A stretch of 5,728 nt of DNA, from NCBI GenBank assembly GCA_002323775.1, contig DCPV01000286.1, positions 1-5,728 on the forward strand, read 5' to 3'. The position numbers were made by a program, and so were the translations under genes. The stretch comes from Firmicutes bacterium UBA1535. Its GTDB lineage: Bacteria > Bacillota > Clostridia > Tissierellales > Sedimentibacteraceae. Numbering within the stretch: the stretch's first letter is position 1; each line of letters opens with the position of its first letter. The notes below the pieces were generated by a model, which made no database searches, was not told the origin of the DNA, and saw only the letters and a program-made list of their open reading frames with translations. Below, piece after piece: positions 1 through 5,728 of this stretch.

Positions 1-5
1 ATTTA

Positions 6-89
6 TTACTGTGCTCTATTAAATTTCTGAATAAAATTCACAATTATTTGTGCTATTTCTTCACGATTAATGATAACCTTTAGGAAATA
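6..89 (-). pseudogene. Possible remnant of an SLH-protein 3' end
   Basis: Immediately after the riboswitch terminator is a 27-codon open stretch ending in two consecutive stops (TAA at 6-8 and 3-5), with no ATG, GTG or TTG start in a suitable place. Its translation, starting YFLKVIINREEIAQII, lines up without gaps with the last strand and helix of SLH domain 2 of the large gene (FKPKSNITREQLALML). The shared positions are K, I, RE and A, plus several hydrophobic matches. The stop follows eight residues after the helix core, as expected for a terminal SLH domain. The stretch is short and could be chance. If real, it is the tail of a deleted second surface-protein gene. Confidence 0.35.
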
Positions 90-91
90 AC

Positions 92-121
92 AAAAAAGGC
101 TGTAGCAAAATTGCTACAGCC
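92..121 (-). terminator. Intrinsic terminator, probable expression platform of the riboswitch
   Basis: A perfect 11-bp stem (GGCTGTAGCAA, two-base loop, TTGCTACAGCC; 98-121) is followed on the minus strand by six T residues (92-97). It lies about 75 nt after the riboswitch P1 stem. On the plus strand the hairpin is not followed by a T-run, so it acts on the minus strand. An alternative short stem, TTACAG (130-135) with CTGTAG (114-119), would use the 5' arm of the terminator and could be an antiterminator. This fits control by transcription attenuation. Confidence 0.9.
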
Positions 122-172
122 CGTATTTACTGTAATATAATAATAAATAGATATAATCTACTATAATAGCTA

Positions 173-187
173 CCAATCACCCGTTGG
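173..187 (-). promoter_or_regulatory. Candidate P13/L13 kissing hairpin of the riboswitch
   Basis: Just after the B12 box on the minus strand is a small hairpin with a CCAA/TTGG stem and a CGGGTGA loop. The loop's GGTG can pair with CACT in the L5-type loop near 259-264, with one G-U pair. In cobalamin riboswitches a loop-loop contact of this type links ligand binding to the expression platform. The stem is short, and the assignment rests on position and loop complementarity only. Confidence 0.45.
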
Positions 188-194
188 ACTACTT

Positions 195-376
195 ATATTC
201 TATGCAGGTCTTCTGGCTAACGACTCATAATCTTTTTCACCTTCCCAAGCATTAATCTCAGTGGTATATCTTCGAATTTAGAATTGAAAAAGACTCCTCG
301 CATACAGCGGCGGGACCGCATCGGATTTTCACCGATTTCCCTCTTAGCCACTATAAAATAGTGGAACATAAAACAT
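195..376 (-). ncRNA. Cobalamin (B12) riboswitch
   Basis: Read on the minus strand, the element contains the conserved cobalamin aptamer parts in order. A 10-bp P1 stem (two G-T pairs) joins 367-376 with 195-204. A perfect CCACTAT/ATAGTGG hairpin follows at 347-364. Then come the core GAGGGAA-x-x-CGGTGAAAATCCG and GTCCCGC segments (about 308-343), the L5-type CCACTG (259-264), GGGAAGGTG (238-246), and the B12 box AGCCAGAAGACCTGC (about 205-219). The length of 182 nt is typical. Riboswitches of this class lower expression of downstream B12 uptake or synthesis genes when cobalamin binds. The controlled gene would lie beyond the left edge. The element points away from the large SLH gene and so does not regulate it. 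Confidence 0.96.
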
Positions 377-393
377 TTATTAAGTTCATGATA

Positions 394-422
394 ATACTAT
401 CATGTAAATTAATACTTGTCAA
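394..422 (-). promoter_or_regulatory. Sigma-70/SigA-type promoter of the riboswitch transcript
   Basis: A perfect -35 box TTGACA lies at 417-422 (read on the minus strand). It is separated by exactly 17 bases from TAGTAT at 394-399, which matches the -10 consensus at four of six positions. The predicted start, near 387, is about ten bases before the riboswitch P1 stem. This placement supports an independent transcription unit beginning here rather than read-through from the large gene, which has its own terminator upstream. Confidence 0.75.
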
Positions 423-494
423 TTGTATTGTTTTTAGGTCTATTTCTATTTTATTCCCTATATAGTGTTAATAACATTTCCTCTTATTAAAAAT

Positions 495-535
495 AAAAAA
501 AGATTTAGACTGGACAAAATTATCCAGTCTAATCT
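495..535 (-). terminator. Intrinsic terminator of the giant surface-protein gene
   Basis: On the minus strand the arms at 523-535 and 501-514 form a 13-bp stem with one bulged base. The loop is AT-rich and can close partly further. Seven T residues follow on the minus strand (A-run at 495-501). The structure starts about 25 bases after the stop codon, so it ends the transcript of the large gene and separates it from the riboswitch unit. Confidence 0.92.
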
Positions 536-560
536 GCTATTTTATTATTCTACTACATTG

Positions 561-3500
561 TTATTTTACACTTTCAATATATCTTTGCAGCATTGTCGCT
601 ACTTCTGCTCTTGTAGCACTTCCAGTCGGATCAAGCTTATTATCTAATTTACCTGTAATTATTCCTTTTCCAACTGCCCATTTAACAGCCTCTTTTGCCC
701 AATTACTTACTTTATCCTTATCTACAAAAGCTTCTATGCTTCCAGTTACATCTGATACCATATTCTTTGATGAAGCATATCTGTATAGCATAAGTGCTAA
801 CTGTTCCCTTGTTATATTACTTTTTGGTTTAAATTCTGTCTTGGTCACTCCATCCACTATTCCTTTTTCTAATGACCAGTTCACAGCATCTATATAAAAC
901 TCTCCATCCGTTAAGTCTACAAAGTTTGTTGCCTTAGCAGATACAGGTTTTCCCTCCAATCTATGAAGAACCGTAACAAGCATTGCTCTAGTCATAGGTG
1001 TATTTGGGCTGAAAGTATCCTCTGATGTTCCAGAGAACAAGCCTTTTCTTACAACATATTCTACATGTTTATAGAACCAATCACTTTCTTTTACATCAAT
1101 GAAGTTTATGCTATTATCATAGCCTACTACATAGTATGAAAGATGGTCTGTTGCAAATGTTGCTAAACTTGTATTTTCGTCATATGTGCAGCTTATTTTT
1201 TCAAGCTCTTCCTTTTCATTCATGTACCATATACTCACTTTTTCTTTAAATTGACCAGCTTTAAGTTCATATGGCAATGAAATTGTTATTTTTTGTCCTA
1301 CAAAAGAAGAAATTTTCTTTCCAGCACTTATTATGCTTATATCATAAACTACACTACCTTCTGTGATAGATTTTTGATTTTCATTTAGCTTAGAAGCTAC
1401 ATTTTCAATCACTATTTCTACACTACTGCCTTGTGACTGTTTTGATATTTCATTTAAAGCTTTTTCTGGCAAGGAGATTACCCCTAATACTGTTTCAATA
1501 TTTAAATCCATTCCTTCTCCAGAAACATCTGTCAATGATATCTTTGGTATAGTAACAGTAGATTTAGTTATAGCTTCATTTGTCTCAGCTTTAATAATAA
1601 TAATACTAACATCTTTAGCTTTTTTTGCTTGTTCAATGGCATCTTTTATCTGTTCTTCGCTTACCTTTGAGCTTGCTTCATTGTTGACAACCTTTGTAAT
1701 TACTTTTACTTCTATAGTTCCACCTGTTGATGGCACTGCATCACTTCCAGTTATTTTTGATGGTTCACTACCAGGATTAAAAGCGCCAAGCTTAGTCAAA
1801 ACATCTATAGCATCATTATAATTCTTAACATCTCCTACAGTAATGTATAGCTTTTGCTCATCTGTGAGTAGCTTATACGCAGCATCTGCTGCCATAATTT
1901 TAGCCTTATCGCTTAAGGTTACTTTTGATGCAGTCGGTATTTTATTCAACAATTCCTTTACAACTTCAATTTGTTCTAAAAAAATAATTTTCTTTTCAGC
2001 ATCTTCAAGCTTCTGTATATTTGTTACCTTTGATTTTTCAGATGATGTCAAGACATTGTATACCGTCCTTATATTCTGAATTTCACCTTTGTTGGAAAGT
2101 TTTATATTGCTCATTGAAGGCAAGGCATTTATCAAAGATACCACATGAGAAGCCCCATTGTCTGCTGTAATGATATTAAGCTTATACCATGAACCCGTAT
2201 ATTTTATAGCCTCTTCTCCTTGCTTATTCATTGATGGCCATGCGTATTCTCCTATGCCTATATTTATGAAGTCTCCAGGCTTTACTGGTATGTATTGAGT
2301 TCTTTTATAGAAGGATACACCTTCACTGTTATTTATTACCTTATCATTTAAAAAAGTTTTAACTATATAGTTTTTATTTGTAGCACTTGGAGTAACTTTA
2401 ACATTACCTGCTGATGAAGACATAATCAATGTGTAATTATAATTTTCTGAACTGAATGATGGATAAAGCTTACCTGAACTCAATTGTAATTCTTTAAGAG
2501 AGGTATCTGGATTTCTCCATATTCCACCTAAGTCAACACCTAGATTTTGTGTAAACATGACTTTTATTTCATCACCCTCAGTAGGCTGAAAGTGTTGAAA
2601 ACCTTCATTTACAAAGAAATCATTTAGAGTTGCCATCCATCCAGAACCAGGATCTCCATCAAATTCTCCAAGTTTATTATTATCTTTATTTATACTTGCC
2701 AAATACTCAATTGTATAATCATCTACGTTTCCTTTTGAGCCTCCAGTTCCTATCCATCCAAAACCTTGTTCCTTAAGTGCTCTTAGAACAATAGTCATCA
2801 TAGTGTCATATTCACCAAATTCATAACCTATCTTTGATACAAATCTTCCTGTAAATGATCCTCCAGGAAATATAGTGTTTTCTACATAAACATCAACCGT
2901 CCCAATTGTTTTTCCAAAATTAGGTATATCTCCGCTTATAGATTTCTTAGGGACAGCAAGCATATCAGCTATTGCAGTTTGTTTTGCAGCTTGTACCTCT
3001 GTTATACTTTTTGCATTAGCTATTTCTTCAAGTCCTCTATTTTTTGTTCCAATAAGAACAGTCCAATTTTCAATAGTATATTCATAGCTTTTATATGTTG
3101 AAAAAGCATTATTTACTTCAATATTTGCTTTTGCTTTTTCAGATAAAAGCGCCGCATCTCCACCTGGATTTGGATTATCTCCAACAGGACCCCATGTTAC
3201 AGTTATTGTGATGTCTCTGTAAGGCATGATAAAGTATCTTCCAGCATCCACAAAACTTGCTACTTCATAAGATAAACCTTCTTTATTTTTCCAATCTGGA
3301 ATTCTAACATTCTGCTGGTGATTATTCATCTGAGTAACACCATTTGCAGTAATGCTTTTTAATTCGTAAGGAATACCTCCTATAAGTATGGTTCTCCCTT
3401 TAACTGCTGTGTTATTTTGATAAAGCGGTCCATCATTTAGCATCTCCCATCCATTGCCAGCTGTCTCACTGAACAGAGAAGCGTATTTTTGAATTGTTGG

Positions 3501-5728
3501 CGATATATAAATAATATTGTCTGGATATGCCTGTGCATCCAATAATTCAATGCTATCACTTGCACCTGAATTAAATATCGTATATTCAGTTGATGGCAAT
3601 ATTGAATAACCTTTTATATCTCGTTGATTAATATAAGCTAAATTTAATGTGTATACCTCCGCACCATTTTTCAGAACATATCCCATCATATCCTTTAATG
3701 CTATTTCCGCTTCAGGTGTATCTGCTTTAAAGCTTAAGCTTATAGTATATGGTTTAGCTTCAGGCAATCCATTATCTAAAGCTTTCTTTACTAAATTATA
3801 CTTATTTTCTTCTATTCCTGTAAGTCTACTTTTTTGATATATACTAAGCCCATCGTATCTATTGATAAGCTCTATTGCTAAAAATTCAACGCTTTTATCA
3901 ATAAGAGAAGTATTATCTGACAATCTTGTCAAAATAGCTTTAAATTCAGTTAGTTTTTTATTATTATCTTCTGTAGTTTTTTCCTGTATATTCTTTATGA
4001 TTCTTATAGCGCTTAGCTGTGATTGTCTTACATCATACAAATCTGCCAAGGAGTTTATAGATGTAACAGCAGTATTATAAGTATCAGATATTATCTTCCA
4101 GTCCGAAGGTATAAAATATCTTTCGTAATATGCATCATATACACCTTTAAGCTCTGTTAATAAATTATCTTTTGCTACTTTAGGATTATTTGACTTAAGA
4201 ACACGTACTTTTATTGTATCCCCAGCAGTAAGACCATATACAATCTTATCATCATAATTATTTTTTCTTAAATCGTGAAGTGCAAGAGTATAGTATCCTT
4301 CTCCATAGAGTGTGTGACTAAAGTTTCCGGATGAATCTGTGGTAATATTTAATTTATGTTTTGCAGGAATAAAACTTGAATCTGTTAACGATCTATCGCT
4401 TTCAAATAAGGTTGCACCTGAATATGGTAAATAAGCTCCAAAGTTCTGAGAATATGCCCTAGTAACTTCAGCAGATAAATTAAAACTTTCTCCCTCAACA
4501 ACTGTAATCTCTGAAACAAGTTTTCCATCACTCTTTATCCTTGAAAATTTTATATAATTTATTATGTCTTTATATTTATAAAATTCATACACTTCTCCTG
4601 ATGATTTAAGCTTTGTTGGTTGCTGCAAATATGCAAATACTACCTCATCCCCATCTCGAAGCACAAAATTTTCTGGATAAAATTTACTATTATTAAAGCT
4701 CATACCTCTATTTAAATTTGTTAAAAATTCGCTGCCACTAAGATTTAATAATTTATAAAATACTCCATTTATATATACAGCTGTAACATTTGAGTCATTT
4801 AGTTTTACATTATTTGAGTTAAATACAAGTGATTTTCCAGTCTCCTGAGATGCTATATTCAAAACATCCTTGACAGTATGCTTTCCAGATGTTAACTCAA
4901 CTGAAGGATTATAATATCCGCTTAGCCCTTGAATATCTTCACCAACTCTGATATTTAAGCTATCAATTACCTTCAAGGAAACATTTATTGAATCAGAACT
5001 ATTTTTTAATCCAAAGTGGCAATTGTAAAGAAAATTTGGATAAACATTTTTTATTAGCTCATCAAGATCTACAGATAAATCTCCTTCCGCAGGTGCAGTA
5101 TGAGAATTCATCCAGTTAAATGCAGCTGTTCTGGAAGATATAAAATTAGTCCAACTTTCAGTAGTATAGTCTGATTCTCTCATCCTTGCAGGGTCATAAT
5201 ACCTAGCAAGATCCTTAATATGATTATATGCACTTAAAGCATTTTCAACTAGTTCTGAGTCTGCAACAATTTTAAGTTCTGAAATTCGTGTACCTAGCTC
5301 TGCTGTTGTATCATCTACATTTATTTGGTAAGAAGCCACATTTATAGCTGTAGGACTTGTGGTATTAGCATGATAAAGAGAATCTCGTATATCAATTGCT
5401 TGTGATAAAAAGTCTTGCAGACTTTGCCATGTTGGTTTAGTATATTCTATTTCAGAAAGAGTTTTGGCTTCTTGTATTTTTTCGTATAACAAGGTAGCAT
5501 TTACGTTATCTTTTGATATAAGCTTTGATATAGCAGTATTAAGGTCTAAGGTTGCTTCATTAACATACCCTTGTGTGCTATCTGGATTAGTATTTATCTC
5601 AACAGCTCGATTGTAAGCTGTAAGATAATAATCGTAAAAACTTTTTCCTTTACCAATATATTCGTTTCCATTCCAACGGTCATCACTATCATAATATCCT
5701 GTCACATCTGTGTCAATTGCTTCCTGTA
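561..5728 (-). CDS. Giant SLH-anchored surface protein with transcobalamin-like (DUF4430) domains, 5'-partial
   Basis: Predicted extracellular protein, held on the secondary cell-wall polymer by three C-terminal SLH domains; corrinoid capture is a possible role (inference). The frame stays open to the right edge, so the start and signal peptide are missing. The in-frame GTG at 5703-5705 is probably not the start: it lies just before helical spacer sequence, with no signal peptide after it. Numbering from that GTG, I read: FIVAR-like helical spacers to about 230 and at 850-920, with Y-T-x-x-x-W motifs (YTKPTW, YTTESW, YTIENW); a divergent DUF4430-like domain, 240-364; an Ig-like beta module, 395-505; a helical segment, 508-648; a beta domain, 651-745; an InlB-repeat-like module ending in MPYRDITITVTW, 765-838; a clear DUF4430, 922-1056 (GSGWMATLND, EGDEIKVMF); a cadherin-like beta sandwich, 1070-1180; two helical repeats, 1188-1309; a beta stalk, 1329-1530; SLH domains, 1532-1714. 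I see no catalytic motif and only two cysteines (229, 1506). Anchoring is secure; the ligand is not. A terminator follows the stop, and the gene's own promoter lies outside the window. Confidence 0.93.
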   Translation of the reverse strand, partial: QEAIDTDVTGYYDSDDRWNGNEYIGKGKSFYDYYLTAYNRAVEINTNPDSTQGYVNEATLDLNTAISKLISKDNVNATLLYEKIQEAKTLSEIEYTKPTWQSLQDFLSQAIDIRDSLYHANTTSPTAINVASYQINVDDTTAELGTRISELKIVADSELVENALSAYNHIKDLARYYDPARMRESDYTTESWTNFISSRTAAFNWMNSHTAPAEGDLSVDLDELIKNVYPNFLYNCHFGLKNSSDSINVSLKVIDSLNIRVGEDIQGLSGYYNPSVELTSGKHTVKDVLNIASQETGKSLVFNSNNVKLNDSNVTAVYINGVFYKLLNLSGSEFLTNLNRGMSFNNSKFYPENFVLRDGDEVVFAYLQQPTKLKSSGEVYEFYKYKDIINYIKFSRIKSDGKLVSEITVVEGESFNLSAEVTRAYSQNFGAYLPYSGATLFESDRSLTDSSFIPAKHKLNITTDSSGNFSHTLYGEGYYTLALHDLRKNNYDDKIVYGLTAGDTIKVRVLKSNNPKVAKDNLLTELKGVYDAYYERYFIPSDWKIISDTYNTAVTSINSLADLYDVRQSQLSAIRIIKNIQEKTTEDNNKKLTEFKAILTRLSDNTSLIDKSVEFLAIELINRYDGLSIYQKSRLTGIEENKYNLVKKALDNGLPEAKPYTISLSFKADTPEAEIALKDMMGYVLKNGAEVYTLNLAYINQRDIKGYSILPSTEYTIFNSGASDSIELLDAQAYPDNIIYISPTIQKYASLFSETAGNGWEMLNDGPLYQNNTAVKGRTILIGGIPYELKSITANGVTQMNNHQQNVRIPDWKNKEGLSYEVASFVDAGRYFIMPYRDITITVTWGPVGDNPNPGGDAALLSEKAKANIEVNNAFSTYKSYEYTIENWTVLIGTKNRGLEEIANAKSITEVQAAKQTAIADMLAVPKKSISGDIPNFGKTIGTVDVYVENTIFPGGSFTGRFVSKIGYEFGEYDTMMTIVLRALKEQGFGWIGTGGSKGNVDDYTIEYLASINKDNNKLGEFDGDPGSGWMATLNDFFVNEGFQHFQPTEGDEIKVMFTQNLGVDLGGIWRNPDTSLKELQLSSGKLYPSFSSENYNYTLIMSSSAGNVKVTPSATNKNYIVKTFLNDKVINNSEGVSFYKRTQYIPVKPGDFINIGIGEYAWPSMNKQGEEAIKYTGSWYKLNIITADNGASHVVSLINALPSMSNIKLSNKGEIQNIRTVYNVLTSSEKSKVTNIQKLEDAEKKIIFLEQIEVVKELLNKIPTASKVTLSDKAKIMAADAAYKLLTDEQKLYITVGDVKNYNDAIDVLTKLGAFNPGSEPSKITGSDAVPSTGGTIEVKVITKVVNNEASSKVSEEQIKDAIEQAKKAKDVSIIIIKAETNEAITKSTVTIPKISLTDVSGEGMDLNIETVLGVISLPEKALNEISKQSQGSSVEIVIENVASKLNENQKSITEGSVVYDISIISAGKKISSFVGQKITISLPYELKAGQFKEKVSIWYMNEKEELEKISCTYDENTSLATFATDHLSYYVVGYDNSINFIDVKESDWFYKHVEYVVRKGLFSGTSEDTFSPNTPMTRAMLVTVLHRLEGKPVSAKATNFVDLTDGEFYIDAVNWSLEKGIVDGVTKTEFKPKSNITREQLALMLYRYASSKNMVSDVTGSIEAFVDKDKVSNWAKEAVKWAVGKGIITGKLDNKLDPTGSATRAEVATMLQRYIESVK
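564..1112 (-). repeat. Three tandem SLH domains (cell-wall anchor) of the giant protein
   Basis: Three SLH domains occupy residues 1532-1587, 1592-1645 and 1658-1714 (counted from the GTG at 5703). Each has the usual order: an F-x-D start (INFIDV, TNFVDL, EAFVDK), an amphipathic helix with W and A, a G-[LI]-[FIV]-x-G turn (KGLFSG, KGIVDG, KGIITG), a F/L-x-P strand and a final TR-containing helix. SLH triplets of this kind bind pyruvylated secondary cell-wall polymer in Firmicutes. The TRAE-type motif appears as MTRAM, ITREQ and ATRAE, so only the third copy is canonical. The protein ends five residues after the last helix core, which is normal for a terminal SLH domain. Confidence 0.95.
1779..2144 (-). 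repeat. Two tandem ~60-residue helical repeats within the giant CDS
   Basis: Residues 1188-1246 and 1247-1309 align with each other. Both have a VV-x-x-L-[IL]-x-x-[LI]-P opening, a [KT]LS-x-K segment, then Y-x-[VL]-LT-x-x-[EQ]-K followed by a helix with N-x-x-x-[LA]-x-[DN]-A. Repeats of this shape are common spacers in clostridial surface proteins and probably lift the binding domains away from the wall. No ligand-binding role is visible. Confidence 0.7.
2538..2942 (-). other. DUF4430 / transcobalamin-like C-terminal domain (second copy) within the giant CDS
   Basis: Residues 922-1056 match the pattern of the DUF4430 family. A first beta strand (GTVDVYVENTIFPGG) is followed by a helix region (MMTIVLRALKEQGFGW), then a strand with YTIEYLASI and the hallmark G-x-GWM-x-x-L/V-N turn (GSGWMATLND). 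It closes with a GDEI strand leading to a hydrophobic end (EGDEIKVMFTQNLG). DUF4430 is related to the C-terminal beta domain of eukaryotic transcobalamin and intrinsic factor. Bacterial copies occur in secreted proteins, but the ligand has to be tested case by case. The large alpha-barrel domain of animal B12 carriers is absent from the visible protein. Confidence 0.8.
4614..4988 (-). other. Divergent DUF4430-like domain (first copy) within the giant CDS
   Basis: Residues 240-364 show the same order of elements as the clearer copy at 922-1056. A beta strand (INVSLKVIDSLNIRVGEDI) leads to a helix (KHTVKDVLNIASQETG), then a strand with AVYINGVFYKLL where the GWM-x-x-N turn would lie. The domain ends in DGDEVVFAYLQQ, the usual closing strand. 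The W of the GWM turn is missing, and the segment before the last strand is longer. I assign it from this layout only, so the family membership is an inference; a profile comparison would settle it. Confidence 0.5.

Noticed and set aside
98..121. Perfect palindrome as a protein operator or mobile-element end
   Set aside because: Its GC-rich 11-bp stem with a six-T run on one side is fully explained as an intrinsic terminator. There is no matching second end or target duplication in the window.
195..376. B12 riboswitch acting on the plus strand toward the SLH gene
   Set aside because: The conserved core, L5 loop and B12 box are in the correct order and sequence only on the minus strand, and the SLH gene is itself on the minus strand upstream.
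1..560. tRNA, CRISPR array or insertion sequence in the non-coding part
   Set aside because: I saw no cloverleaf, no regularly spaced direct repeats and no transposase fragment. Apart from short AT-rich linkers, the stretch is accounted for by the two terminators, promoter, riboswitch and SLH-like tail.
465..647. Short plus-strand open frame of 60 codons
   Set aside because: It runs through the terminator hairpin and antisense to the SLH coding end. It has no ribosome site, and its translation is low-complexity. It is a shadow frame.
1636..4080. Four short plus-strand open frames (61-78 codons) inside the large gene
   Set aside because: All lie antisense to continuous, domain-rich coding sequence and show no recognisable product or start context.
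5703..5705. GTG as the true start of the large gene
   Set aside because: The frame continues open to the window edge. A purine-rich AGGAAG lies too far upstream (about 14 bases) to be convincing, and the protein from here begins inside spacer sequence with no signal peptide, which a wall-anchored protein needs.

Overview
The window is AT-rich, and all of its gene content is on the minus strand. It looks like chromosomal DNA of a low-GC Gram-positive anaerobe of the Clostridia type. Three things point there: a very large cell-surface protein ending in three SLH (S-layer homology) domains, intrinsic terminators with strong U-tracts, and a classical cobalamin riboswitch behind a housekeeping-type promoter. 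The exact taxon cannot be fixed from this sequence.

Layout in the direction of transcription (high to low coordinates). From the right edge to 561 runs one open reading frame of at least 1,721 codons. Its start and presumed signal peptide lie beyond the right edge. The protein is a mosaic of FIVAR-like helical spacers, two transcobalamin-C-terminal-like (DUF4430) domains, Ig/cadherin-like and InlB-repeat-like beta modules, a tandem helical repeat, a stalk domain and the SLH anchor. An intrinsic terminator follows the stop codon (495-535). Next come a promoter with a perfect -35 box (394-422), a complete cobalamin riboswitch (195-376) and an intrinsic terminator (92-121) that is probably its expression platform. 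The last 90 bases contain no start codon or intact gene. They do hold a 27-codon open stretch resembling the end of an SLH domain, probably a remnant of a second surface-protein gene. Whatever the riboswitch now controls lies off the left edge.

How the parts may work together. The large protein is predicted to be secreted and held non-covalently on the secondary cell-wall polymer by its SLH domains. DUF4430 is related to the C-terminal domain of the animal B12 carriers transcobalamin and intrinsic factor. A B12 riboswitch directly downstream therefore suggests a locus for corrinoid capture at the cell surface, with the next transcription unit switched off when B12 is plentiful. This functional link is inference. 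The domain calls for SLH and the second DUF4430, the riboswitch and the terminators are read directly from sequence.
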